From Synergistaceae bacterium (GTDB lineage: Bacteria; Synergistota; Synergistia; Synergistales; Aminobacteriaceae), in contig JAFSSM010000003.1 of assembly GCA_017451025.1 (NCBI GenBank), positions 1-64,000 of the forward strand: a stretch of 64,000 bases of DNA. Reading direction: 5' to 3'. Position 1 is the first letter of the stretch; each line of letters begins with the position of its first letter. The notes below the pieces were generated by a model, which saw only the letters and a list, made by a program, of their open reading frames with translations, had not been told where the DNA came from and did not search any database. The position numbers and the translations under genes are program-made. Shown one piece after another: positions 1 to 8,464 of this stretch.

Positions 1-27
1 AAGTCAAGTCAAGTCAAGTCAAGTCAA
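1..27 (+). repeat. AAGTC pentanucleotide tandem repeat, at least 5 copies
   Basis: Five perfect AAGTC units plus AA open the window, so the tract may be longer. Read as GTCAA it is a one-base variant of the GACAA and GACCA units found at three other surface-glycan genes here. It lies in the frame of the DUF2142 gene, encoding a KSSQV period, so changing the copy number would shift the frame between a start outside the window and the membrane protein. Confidence 0.9.
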
Positions 28-1386
28 CCTATTGCCCAAAATTCCGGGCTTGAGTGGTTTGCATTAATATTTGTGATTGTTGCAGGTTTTACCCTATCTT
101 TTCTCACGCCTATATTCCAGATTCCAGATGAACCGGCGCATTTTGCGAGAGCCTATCAAATTTCAGAAGGCAGCCTAATCGGTCCAGTAGAGTTAAATAC
201 GTCAAGCAACAAGAAAAGTGTTTACACGTACATCCCTAAATTTTTCTTCCAGACAAAATATATACATAACCTGTTCAGCGGCGACAAACGTTATTCCTCC
301 GGGGATATTGTGGAACTGCTAACCACTCCGCTTGATAACACAGACACCATAAAAAGATTTATTCATGGCACCGGACAGTACACCCCGCTGGTATACTTTC
401 CTCAAGCACTGGCAGCATATATTGCACGTTCTCTTGGAGGCACTGCCGGAGCTGTCTACTATGCTATGAGGCTCGGTTCTGTCCTGTTCGTTGCGTTATG
501 CGTGTTTATGTCGCTAAGGCTGCTTCCCGAAAAAGGACTGCTTATCTTCCTTCTGTCGATGATGCCCATGTTCCTGGCCGAAGCCGCTTCCGTCTCTGCT
601 GATGCTGTTACTTACGGCGTATGCATTCTTGCTTCTGCCTACCTGTTATCGCTGACGAGAGACGAGGAAAAATTGACATGCCTGCAGATTTTTACGATTC
701 TGTGTTTGTCCGCAGCAGTAGGTCTGGCTAAACAGGTATACGGGACGGTTATGCTCCTGTACTTCCTGATGCCGTATAAGAGGCTCGGAAGTGTCAAACA
801 CTACCTGCTGTTCGGGGTAGTGGTTTTGTCCGTCTGTCTTGCATCATCGCTGACATGGACTTACATAATCACAGTAAAAAACGGAGTACCTGTTGCAATG
901 GTTCCGAACGAGGCGGCGAAGGTGCAAATGGAGTCTTTTACCGCAAATCCCCTAAGCGTTCTTATCATGTGCCTGAAGAGCAATATACTTTCGTTGAAAT
1001 ACTTTGCCAAATCATTTATGGGCATTTTAGGCTGGCTTACTCTGGTTATGCCGACATGGTTCTATGTTGTTTATGCTGAGCTGCTTATTGTTGGAGCTGT
1101 GTTCGGCCAGCTGAAAATTTCCTGGTGGCAGAGGCTCATCATGTTTGCTGGAGCTTTAGCGAGCCTTATTGCCTTAGACGTTTACATGTATCTGACTTGG
1201 TATCAGACCCAGCCTGACGTATTAAGCGGATTGCAGGGCAGATATTTTATCCCGCTGGCACTTATGGGATTTGCGGCATTCTCTGGCCGTCCGCGTCTGC
1301 AACATGAAAAAGGTATTGCGCTGGCCGCAGGGCTGTTCAGCATAATTATGACGATAGTCCAAAGCTACGTGTACTTCTATTGCTAA
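1..1386 (+). CDS. DUF2142 family integral membrane protein, 5' end outside the window, phase-variable candidate
   Basis: The frame is open from base 1 through the AAGTC repeat to TAA at 1384-1386. A GTG at 73 is the first in-window start, but the frame and the repeat run upstream of it. The motif IPDEPAHFARAYQISEG near the first transmembrane segment is the DUF2142 signature; about ten hydrophobic segments follow. Members are polytopic membrane proteins often found in polysaccharide loci and are thought to relate to GT-C-type transferases; the reaction is unknown. The repeat in the 5' coding region suggests slipped-strand frame switching, as at 14825, 15905 and 42357. Whether the sequenced state is ON cannot be judged because the start codon is missing. 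Confidence 0.75.
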   Translation, partial: KSSQVKSSQPIAQNSGLEWFALIFVIVAGFTLSFLTPIFQIPDEPAHFARAYQISEGSLIGPVELNTSSNKKSVYTYIPKFFFQTKYIHNLFSGDKRYSSGDIVELLTTPLDNTDTIKRFIHGTGQYTPLVYFPQALAAYIARSLGGTAGAVYYAMRLGSVLFVALCVFMSLRLLPEKGLLIFLLSMMPMFLAEAASVSADAVTYGVCILASAYLLSLTRDEEKLTCLQIFTILCLSAAVGLAKQVYGTVMLLYFLMPYKRLGSVKHYLLFGVVVLSVCLASSLTWTYIITVKNGVPVAMVPNEAAKVQMESFTANPLSVLIMCLKSNILSLKYFAKSFMGILGWLTLVMPTWFYVVYAELLIVGAVFGQLKISWWQRLIMFAGALASLIALDVYMYLTWYQTQPDVLSGLQGRYFIPLALMGFAAFSGRPRLQHEKGIALAAGLFSIIMTIVQSYVYFYC

Positions 1387-1476
1387 CGAACTGCATTCTC
1401 TCAGGCTGTCAGGATAAGTCCGCAGTCTGGAACGTCAACACCGAGAAGGAATACCACGAAAGCAAGTGATTCATGC

Positions 1477-1482
1477 TAAAAT
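1477..1482 (+). promoter_or_regulatory. Extended -10 promoter of the esterase gene
   Basis: TGCTAAAAT (TG at 1474-1475, hexamer TAAAAT) lies 34 bp before the TTG at 1516. The same TG-n-TAAAAT or TG-n-TATAAT form recurs before many genes of the window, with weak -35 boxes. Inferred from sequence only. Confidence 0.45.
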
Positions 1483-1515
1483 TACGCAATCTCATTGAAA
1501 AGAGGCAATAACACC

Positions 1516-4218
1516 TTGCGTAAATTATTCGCAGTATTAATTATGCTTGCTCTCTCTGTGCCGCCAGCAGCGGCAGATACCAAAATTGACGCAGAGAATT
1601 TCCCTGATGCAGGATTTCGTGAAATGGTCAGCACCTTTGACGCAAATCACGACGGCACACTTCAGGACAGCGAGATTCTGGCAGTTACGGCAATACGTGC
1701 TTCCAGTTCGAACATCACATCGCTCGAAGGCATACGCACCTTCACGTCCTTGAAGTCCCTCGAATGCCACAGCAACAACATAACCGCTCTGGACTTGAGG
1801 GGCCTTACCCAGCTTGAGTATCTGTCGTGCGGCAGCAACCCACTCGTCAGCCTCGACATCACAGGATGCGTGAATCTTCGCACAATCTTCTGCACCAACA
1901 CCAGACTGCGGACGCTCGACCTGTCATATCCTGTAAACCTCCGCGAGCTGTATTGCTACGTCAGCAGCCTCGATGTCCTCGACGTGAGCGCAAACACTGC
2001 CCTCGTGTCCCTCGACTGCCAGGAGAATAATCTCCGCACAATAGACCTCTCGCGCAACTCCGCGCTTGAGTATCTCGATGTCAGCGGCAACAGCATTACG
2101 TCCCTCAACCTAAGCGGCAACTCCAGCCTCAAGGCTCTCGTCTGCAGAGACCTCGACCTCTCCAGCGGCCTTGATCTCTCCGCACAGAAAGACTTAATCA
2201 GCCTGTGGTGCTGGAACTCCGGCTTAACCTCGCTGGATTTGTCGGCTCAAGGTTCGCTTGCCGAATTAATCTGCTCCGACAACTCCATAAACGGAACGCT
2301 GAACCTTGTGAACTTCGTTGATTACGCAAAGGTTTGGCACAGGATCATGGAGAAGGACAACGTAACCATCCTTACAGCCTTAGACTCCGAAGGAAACAGG
2401 GTGCAGTCAGACGGCAGTGTGTCTCCGGCTCTGGCCAAGTACACCTACGATACCGGACTGGACAACGTCAAGCTGACAGTTACGGCACTGACTCCCCAAG
2501 CTCAGGGCTTCGCGTCGTGCTCAAACGGAATTTTCGAGGGCGTAATCGACGGAAGCATTGTCGAGTGGAAAGGTATTCCCTACGCAAAACAGCCAGTAGG
2601 TTCACTGCGCTGGAAGGCCCCCGAAGCTCCGGAAGACTCATCGGAAGTTCACGAAGCCTTCTCCTTTGCGCCTGCACCTATTCAGCCCGAAAGCATAACC
2701 AACCCTTCAGCGATTATGCCTCGCGGCGAAGAATGCCTCGCCCTCAACGTCTGGAACAACGGCAGCTCTGATACACTCAAGCCCGTAATGGTGTGGATAC
2801 ACGGCGGAGCGTTCTGTGCTGGAGGCACCTCCAATCCTGAGTATGACGGCCTGCACTTCATCGAGGCACATGATGATGTTCTGCTGGTTACTGTCGGATA
2901 CAGAGTCGGAATAATGGGATTTATCGACTTCGCAAATTCAGGACTGCAGGGGTGTGAAGATTTCCCTGACAGCGGAAATTTGGGGCTGCTCGACATTATG
3001 GAAGCATTGCGATGGATCAAGCAGAACGCAAGGGCTTTCGGTGGCGACCCGCAGAATATTACGCTGTTCGGCAATTCTTCGGGAGCATCATCAATTGCGC
3101 TGATTATGTCCATGCCCGAATCTGCCGGACTGTTCCAGAAAGCTATTACTGAGAGCGGAGCTGTATCCATGACTTCAGGCGTGGAAGAGTGCAAGCCTTT
3201 GATTCAGGCACTTATCAGCGCAACAGGAGCAAAAAGTATGTCCGAGTTGATGGCGTTATCATCGGAAGATATGCTCACTCTGGCTGAGAAGCTGAACGGA
3301 TTAACGAATTTCCCTGAGCGGGACGGCCTCCACATTGCGGAGAATCCTTACGAGGCTTTTGCGCAGAACTCGCCGAATTTCGCGATTATGGCCGGAACTA
3401 TGGCGGACGAAATAAACTACTGGGGACTCGCTTTAGGGACAGAGGGTTTTGCGGAATTTATCCCGTTAGCTTTTGAGCAGATTGCGGAAGGAATTTCTGC
3501 GGTCAACAGCGACGACGGAGCAATTCCCCAGAAATTCGTTGCGGAGTATATGTCCGAACATGAAGATGCTACGGAACTTGAGGCTATGTGCCAATTCCTG
3601 AATGACCTTTTATTCAGGGTGCCGGTTCTTACGGAACTTGAGAACTTTGCGGGCAATAAATACCTGTACTACTGGAAGTATCCTTCGGGCATTCCGGGAT
3701 TGGGAGCCTGCCATTCTCTGGAAATATACTACGTTCTGAATTTCCCGTCAGTGTTCATACCGATACTGTTCGACAAGGATTTGGCGGCCGGCGTTCAAGA
3801 ATTGTGGGTGAATTTCGCGAAAAGCGGCGTACCTTCTGAGGCTTGGACAGCTTATGACACAACAACACGTGCAACGATGATTATCGATGAGGATTTTGCT
3901 GTGAACAGAGGGTATCTTGCAGAAAGATTCGCGCTGGTCAGTCCGCTCATAAAGTACGGAATTTCCGGCCAAGCACTGATTAATGCTATTGATAGTACGT
4001 CCCAGACAGAAGATGACACAAATTCTGACGGGACAGAGCCGCAAGACAACACAGAACCCCAAGACAACACAGAGCCGCAAGACAACAACACAGAGCCCAA
4101 AAACGACACAGAACCTCAGACAAACAATGACCCGGGTTCTTCTGGCGGAGGGTGCAATTCTGGTTTCGTGATGTCTGCATTAGCTGGAGTTATTCTGCTT
4201 GTTGCGAAGAAGAAGTAG
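1516..4218 (+). CDS. Secreted LRR and type-B carboxylesterase protein with Synergist-CTERM-like sorting signal
   Basis: About 900 aa. I chose TTG 1516 because AAAAGAGG (1498-1505) is well spaced to it and the signal peptide (LRKLFAVLIMLALS) begins there; TTG 1495 in frame is the alternative. Order: signal peptide; EF-hand-like loop DANHDGTLQDSE near residue 42; about ten leucine-rich repeats of roughly 21 residues (60-270); carboxylesterase type-B domain (about 310-820) with IPYAKQPVGSLRWKAPE, EECLALNVW, VWIHGGAF, nucleophile Ser about 521 in GNSSG, and His about 733 in GACHSLE; an EPQDNT repeat linker; then SSGGGCNSGF, a hydrophobic segment and KKK. That tail matches the Synergist-CTERM class, thought to be processed and anchored at the surface. 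Likely role: surface-bound hydrolase on host or dietary esters; substrate unknown. Confidence 0.85.
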   Translation: MRKLFAVLIMLALSVPPAAADTKIDAENFPDAGFREMVSTFDANHDGTLQDSEILAVTAIRASSSNITSLEGIRTFTSLKSLECHSNNITALDLRGLTQLEYLSCGSNPLVSLDITGCVNLRTIFCTNTRLRTLDLSYPVNLRELYCYVSSLDVLDVSANTALVSLDCQENNLRTIDLSRNSALEYLDVSGNSITSLNLSGNSSLKALVCRDLDLSSGLDLSAQKDLISLWCWNSGLTSLDLSAQGSLAELICSDNSINGTLNLVNFVDYAKVWHRIMEKDNVTILTALDSEGNRVQSDGSVSPALAKYTYDTGLDNVKLTVTALTPQAQGFASCSNGIFEGVIDGSIVEWKGIPYAKQPVGSLRWKAPEAPEDSSEVHEAFSFAPAPIQPESITNPSAIMPRGEECLALNVWNNGSSDTLKPVMVWIHGGAFCAGGTSNPEYDGLHFIEAHDDVLLVTVGYRVGIMGFIDFANSGLQGCEDFPDSGNLGLLDIMEALRWIKQNARAFGGDPQNITLFGNSSGASSIALIMSMPESAGLFQKAITESGAVSMTSGVEECKPLIQALISATGAKSMSELMALSSEDMLTLAEKLNGLTNFPERDGLHIAENPYEAFAQNSPNFAIMAGTMADEINYWGLALGTEGFAEFIPLAFEQIAEGISAVNSDDGAIPQKFVAEYMSEHEDATELEAMCQFLNDLLFRVPVLTELENFAGNKYLYYWKYPSGIPGLGACHSLEIYYVLNFPSVFIPILFDKDLAAGVQELWVNFAKSGVPSEAWTAYDTTTRATMIIDEDFAVNRGYLAERFALVSPLIKYGISGQALINAIDSTSQTEDDTNSDGTEPQDNTEPQDNTEPQDNNTEPKNDTEPQTNNDPGSSGGGCNSGFVMSALAGVILLVAKKK
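4034..4122 (+). repeat. In-frame EPQDNT-coding linker repeat
   Basis: Imperfect tandem copies of an 18-21 bp unit encode EPQDNT, EPQDNNT and EPKNDT in the linker between the esterase domain and the C-terminal anchor. Units are multiples of three, so copy changes would alter stalk length without breaking the frame. Confidence 0.75.
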
Positions 4219-4234
4219 CAGGGCAAAAATATAT

Positions 4235-4266
4235 CCCTCCTCAAAAAATGGGGAGGGGTTTTTTTT
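4235..4266 (+). terminator. Rho-independent terminator after the esterase gene
   Basis: CCCTCC pairs with GGAGGG across an A-rich loop and is followed by a run of about nine T. It sits 16 bp after the esterase stop and just before the convergent gene at 4279. Confidence 0.85.
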
Positions 4267-4278
4267 GTGTGCAAGTAA

Positions 4279-4734
4279 TTAACTTTGGAGCTGTGCGGTC
4301 TTCTGGGCTATCTGTGCCTCGATCATTTGGAGCTGTGCCCTAAGTGCCTTCTTCTCGTCCTCATCCTGCGACTTGTTGAGCTGCTGCTTTATCTGGTCGC
4401 GCTGTTTTTTGAGCTTCTCGATCTCCTCCTCGATGCTGTCAGTGCTGTCCGACGACCGGGTGTCTCCTGCTGCCTGAACACCAGCTCCCTCACTTTTTGC
4501 GGCGGGCTGTGTGTATTTCACCTTTGCGTTTCCGTCTTCGTCATAAGATACGCTGTAGATTCCCTCTGCCTCTTCGCCAACAGGATTAGCCTTGTCGTAT
4601 TCGTCTGACTGCTGCGCAATTTCCTGCACTGCCTGCTCTGCCTGTACCTGCTCCGCATTCTGCGCTTCTGCCTTCTTGTGAATCTGGTACACTGCGCTGT
4701 TCTGTACTTGTCCCTGCAATGCCTGTATGCTCAT
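4279..4734 (-). CDS. Hypothetical 151-aa protein with C-terminal coiled coil
   Basis: Starts MSIQALQGQVQNSAV behind AAGGGAAGTAACTC. The N-terminal half is rich in Gln and Ala, the middle is acidic, and residues about 105-151 (EEEIEKLKKQRDQIKQQLNK onward) form a clear heptad coiled coil. No signal peptide or membrane segment. The C-terminal half resembles FlxA-like coiled-coil proteins sometimes linked to flagella, but this is only a composition-level match. It is divergent from the TPR/propeller gene at 4826 and convergent with the esterase. Confidence 0.55.
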   Translation of the reverse strand: MSIQALQGQVQNSAVYQIHKKAEAQNAEQVQAEQAVQEIAQQSDEYDKANPVGEEAEGIYSVSYDEDGNAKVKYTQPAAKSEGAGVQAAGDTRSSDSTDSIEEEIEKLKKQRDQIKQQLNKSQDEDEKKALRAQLQMIEAQIAQKTAQLQS

Positions 4735-4782
4735 GATGAGTTACTTCCCTTCATGAAGAGTATCGTAGTCTAAATATCGGAT

Positions 4783-4788
4783 TATAAT
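4783..4788 (+). promoter_or_regulatory. -10 element (TATAAT) of the TPR/propeller gene
   Basis: A perfect TATAAT lies 38 bp before ATG 4826 in the short divergent spacer. The following TAGCCTAAATTCCG resembles the region after the -10 in several other promoters of the window. Confidence 0.5.
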
Positions 4789-4825
4789 AGCCTAAATTCC
4801 GTAAATTGCTAAGGAGATTTCACAC

Positions 4826-6745
4826 ATGTTCATGCGAAAATTTTTGCTCTCTGCCTTTGTGCTATGTGCCCTATATGGAACAGCTCATTCTGCGGATGTC
4901 CCAAGAGCCAACCTCGATGAATCCGAACGCTACTTCAACAATGCGTACATTCACTTCATGCGCAGGGATTACAGGGACGCTCAGGTCTACCTTGACCAGG
5001 CCATCAGCCAGAACACATATCTTGTCGATTACTACCTGATGAGCGCGCTGAATCTCGCCAGGAGCGGCGAAACTGATACCGCACTTTCCTCATTGAGGAG
5101 TTATCTTGAGGTCAGACCTATGGACTCGTCTGCTCCAAGAATGGAACGCATTTTTGACGAACAGGACAGAGTTTTGCGCTCGGTGCTGGGAACTGCCCCG
5201 ATACCTGTTAGCTGGCGTTATGCCGAGACCACAGTACAAACCGAGTGGAACACAGGCTACACCCGTCCCTTCAGCATTAAGGGCTTGGGAAAAATCCGTG
5301 CACTGGGTAATGTTGTGAGTATTCCCGACCAGTTCGGCGACAAGCTATACGTCCGACAGGGAGCACGAAGCATCGTTGCAGGAGCTTTTTCCGGCGGATG
5401 GACAATGACAGAATTTGACGTGCCTGCTCCGGTTATCGCTATACCTATGGGCGACGGAACATTGACGGTCTTCAACGCTGACGGTGAAATTTACACGCTC
5501 AAGAACATTGAGGAAGCACAGAGCATCACCTCGTCGGATTACACTGCTACTGTTCCGTCGGAAGTTGTGGCTGACGCAGAAATCATCACCGAAAATCTCT
5601 TCGCCGTTGCGGACCCTGCTGACCGCAATATCGCCTTCTACTACAACGGGAATAACGGCCTCATGGCCAGAAAATGGGCTCCGCCGCTGGAAATTGGGGA
5701 CCTGTTATTCGAGCCGGTCGCTATTGAGTCTTATGCGGACTGGCTGGCTGTTGCGGACAGGGCAAACGACAGAATCTACATCATGAACATAATCAGCCAT
5801 GAGTATTTTGACATCAAGGGAGTCCCTCTGCCCAGAGATCTGGCCTGGTCTCCAACCGGAGAGTTATTCGTGCTTTCGGAGAACGGAAGCGTCTACAACT
5901 TCATGATAGATTTCGGCACAAGGACTTACGCGAACAGGAACAGCGGGCCGCTTTACGAGAACATGGAGAACATCTGGTCATTCTTTTACTCTGCGGACGG
6001 TGATGTGAACTGGATGGAGATCGGAGCGTCCAGAATCTACAAGGCGGTAATGATGCCTTCGCGCGAAGAAGTGCCCGGTTTCCTGAGCATCTACAATCCC
6101 GTTACGGCAGCCAGCACGGAAAATAACGAGAGCTTCATTCTGGATGCTACGTTCATGTCTCCGTACCTGAACTACGCGCACACGACGCGAGTCATTGCTC
6201 AAACTGTGTGGAATGAGCGAAGCATGAGAGCTAATGTCATGTGGCAGAGGCCGAGAAGATTGGACGCGTTGCTGCTTCACGCACCGATGCCCAGAGGCCA
6301 GGTATTTCCGCTGAATGTCCGTCCCGCGCAGGTCAGGACCGGTGCGGACATAAGGACAGTTCTTCCGCAGTACTGGATGCTCCACAAGGACAGCCTCACC
6401 AACATAATCGTTGATGCTTCGCTGTCGATGAGCCTCGAGGATATGCTGTTGCTGTTGAAGTTCTGTGTACTCAACGGCTTAGAGCTGGACATTTATGCAC
6501 GAGAAGTTCCGTCGCTGGGACTGACTCGTGCGAGTAGATTTACAGGCGGAAAGACGGTTTATGCTCTGGGGAATACCCTTGAGCTGCCGGTTCACATGTC
6601 GCACATGCAGATACAGATTCCCCTGCCGCTGGAATTGTCGTCGTCTGGTTATCCCGGGAGGTCAATGCTGGCGGTGTATCTTGATGCCGGGCTGATTCAG
6701 TCTAGGGCGTGGATTCCGTTGTGGCCTGACATGTTCGAGCGGTGA
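4826..6745 (+). CDS. Secreted TPR and beta-propeller-like protein of unknown function
   Basis: 639 aa behind AAGGAG (4811-4816); ATG 4826 or ATG 4832 may be the start. Residues 1-22 are a signal peptide (FLLSAFVLCALYGTAHSA). Residues about 30-105 hold two TPR-like helical hairpins (YFNNAYIHFMRRDYRDAQVY). Residues about 150-400 show repeating beta-rich blocks (ADWLAVADRANDRIYIMN, LFVLSENGSVYNF) like an NHL or six-bladed propeller. The C-terminal third contains NIIVDASLSMSLEDMLLLL, which loosely recalls a von Willebrand A strand but lacks a full MIDAS that I can see. Probably periplasmic or surface-located. No specific family recognised. Confidence 0.6.
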   Translation: MFMRKFLLSAFVLCALYGTAHSADVPRANLDESERYFNNAYIHFMRRDYRDAQVYLDQAISQNTYLVDYYLMSALNLARSGETDTALSSLRSYLEVRPMDSSAPRMERIFDEQDRVLRSVLGTAPIPVSWRYAETTVQTEWNTGYTRPFSIKGLGKIRALGNVVSIPDQFGDKLYVRQGARSIVAGAFSGGWTMTEFDVPAPVIAIPMGDGTLTVFNADGEIYTLKNIEEAQSITSSDYTATVPSEVVADAEIITENLFAVADPADRNIAFYYNGNNGLMARKWAPPLEIGDLLFEPVAIESYADWLAVADRANDRIYIMNIISHEYFDIKGVPLPRDLAWSPTGELFVLSENGSVYNFMIDFGTRTYANRNSGPLYENMENIWSFFYSADGDVNWMEIGASRIYKAVMMPSREEVPGFLSIYNPVTAASTENNESFILDATFMSPYLNYAHTTRVIAQTVWNERSMRANVMWQRPRRLDALLLHAPMPRGQVFPLNVRPAQVRTGADIRTVLPQYWMLHKDSLTNIIVDASLSMSLEDMLLLLKFCVLNGLELDIYAREVPSLGLTRASRFTGGKTVYALGNTLELPVHMSHMQIQIPLPLELSSSGYPGRSMLAVYLDAGLIQSRAWIPLWPDMFER

Positions 6746-6748
6746 TGA

Positions 6749-6796
6749 GGGATAAGGGGATAGGGGATAGATGTTCCCTAACCCCTCACCCCCTAG
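6749..6796. terminator. G-run/C-run inverted repeat between convergent genes
   Basis: GGG, GGGG and GGGG separated by ATA-type spacers face CCC, CCCC and CCCCC separated by TAA and TCA, about 7 bp apart. The block fills the space between the stop of the TPR/propeller gene and the stop of the DUF4153 gene and could act as a bidirectional terminator. A similar G-rich block follows the ROK gene at 13002. Confidence 0.5.
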
Positions 6797-8458
6797 CTAC
6801 TCTATAACCTGATACACAATTCCGTTGATGATTAAGTCGTAGTACTTCGGCTCTGCTGTACGTGTGTCCAGATTCTCAGGAGTGAAATTCCCTGAAACTG
6901 ACCCGACAAGGCGCGGCGTTCCGTCTATGTTGTACACAAGACCGGTCTCGTCCGTGAAAAGCACTACATCTTTCCCGGTCCTCTCTGCGTTCACAAACAC
7001 AAACCACAAATCTTTTGCCGCCTTAACGTCCCGCAAATACTGCCACTTCTCCGCAAAGTAATTCACCTGTTCATCCGTCAGCGATGCTCCGTGCGGAAAT
7101 ACTTTAGCACCCCGAATAATCTCAAGCCTCCTGGATTTCGGAAGTATCCCCGTCAGCGTGTAGTGCAGGTATTCTTCAGGGTCAATTGCACGCGCCGCAG
7201 ACACACCGGACTTTATTCTTGATGACCCCTTCTCGCTCAGGTCAGAGAGAAGCTGATTCCCATACCGGCCAAGATTGAAGCGGGCGTATATGTAGTCGAA
7301 ATCCTCAGGCTGAATCTTCCCGGTCATCAGCCGCTGGTATTGATTCTTAGAGGCCAGACGGTACGGATCAAGCACCGGCGAGTTCATCAGCGCAACAATA
7401 ATTATCATGAAGCCTATCGACGCAATATTTACCCTGCCGATTGATCCCGGCCACTTCTTCAGCACAACCGCCCCGGCGTAGCCAAGCCCCCATATTCCCG
7501 CCGTAATCGTCAGGAACATTGCCTGAATCCTGTCTATCGTGAGGCCGTACTGCTGTATCCTCAGGTTGAGGGAGTACAGGCACAGCAGAGTGTAGAGCGG
7601 CAGGCATAACAGCGACAATCTCGCCAGAAAGTTAGCGTACTTGTTGGGAAAAACAGGCTTCGTACCGTCAAGATAGGCGGCGTTCGCGAGAATTATTGTC
7701 CCGAACTGCAGGAGGAGCATTAATGTTGAGGCTTGTCCTGTGTCCCATAAAGTTTTCAGTCCGGAGAACGGCAGGCACAGAATGAACATCACCGACAGCA
7801 CCGAGAAGAACGGCAGTATCCACGCCAGCACCGAGAGTATCCACCGGCCAAGTGAGTCGATGCCCGGGTGCTTTATCGCTACGGAGATTGATATTGCTAT
7901 CGTGAAGCTCGAGAGCGGAACAGCAGTTATCGGGTTGAATATCAGCAGAGGGACGTTATGCAGACCCACAATATCGAAGAGCAGGCCGGCCACCACGAGA
8001 AGCCCCCAGAATACAGCTATTACTATACCCGCCTGAAACAGCAGGAAGAGATTCCGGCAGAACTGGAAGAATATTTCGCTGTAGGGGAATTTCCAGCTCC
8101 ACGCCGCTATTCTGCACTGGAAGAACGGAATTATCAGGAAGACCGCCATGCTTATGCGGATTAAGTCCGACTTTTGGGACGGCACTACGTAAAAGCTGCC
8201 TTCAGGGGAATACAGAGACCACAGCCTGTATACCCAGAACACACCAAGTACCAGCGTAAGACCTATAAGCAAATTAAGCAGCCTCATTCCCCAATGTTCT
8301 TGGGACAGCCAGAACACAAAGGGCACAAGAAAAATTATAGTCAGGGGCATACAGCGCAGAAGCCCCGAAGGAATCACTGCATAGGCCGCAAGCAGAAGCC
8401 CCTGAACCAGCGCGGAAATTACTATCCAGATGTAGCGTTTTCTGTCTATGGTGTTCAT
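6797..8458 (-). CDS. DUF4153-like polytopic membrane protein
   Basis: 553 aa with about 11 hydrophobic segments over residues 10-370 and a hydrophilic C-terminal domain of about 180 residues ending IINGIVYQVIE. The N-terminal membrane region fits the DUF4153 layout; the conserved function is unknown. The soluble C-terminal part (MTGKIQPEDFDYIYARFNLG) looks like an extracytoplasmic domain. It lies 6 bp downstream of the DUF2993-type gene on the same strand, so the two are probably co-transcribed and may act together at the envelope. Confidence 0.65.
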   Translation of the reverse strand: MNTIDRKRYIWIVISALVQGLLLAAYAVIPSGLLRCMPLTIIFLVPFVFWLSQEHWGMRLLNLLIGLTLVLGVFWVYRLWSLYSPEGSFYVVPSQKSDLIRISMAVFLIIPFFQCRIAAWSWKFPYSEIFFQFCRNLFLLFQAGIVIAVFWGLLVVAGLLFDIVGLHNVPLLIFNPITAVPLSSFTIAISISVAIKHPGIDSLGRWILSVLAWILPFFSVLSVMFILCLPFSGLKTLWDTGQASTLMLLLQFGTIILANAAYLDGTKPVFPNKYANFLARLSLLCLPLYTLLCLYSLNLRIQQYGLTIDRIQAMFLTITAGIWGLGYAGAVVLKKWPGSIGRVNIASIGFMIIIVALMNSPVLDPYRLASKNQYQRLMTGKIQPEDFDYIYARFNLGRYGNQLLSDLSEKGSSRIKSGVSAARAIDPEEYLHYTLTGILPKSRRLEIIRGAKVFPHGASLTDEQVNYFAEKWQYLRDVKAAKDLWFVFVNAERTGKDVVLFTDETGLVYNIDGTPRLVGSVSGNFTPENLDTRTAEPKYYDLIINGIVYQVIE

Positions 8459-8464
8459 GTCAGA

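Noticed and set aside
1-27. Tandem pentamers, and those at 14.8, 15.9 and 42.4 kb, as a CRISPR array or satellite
   Set aside because: Units are 5 bp with no spacers, and they sit at the same place relative to start codons; simple-sequence contingency tracts explain them better.
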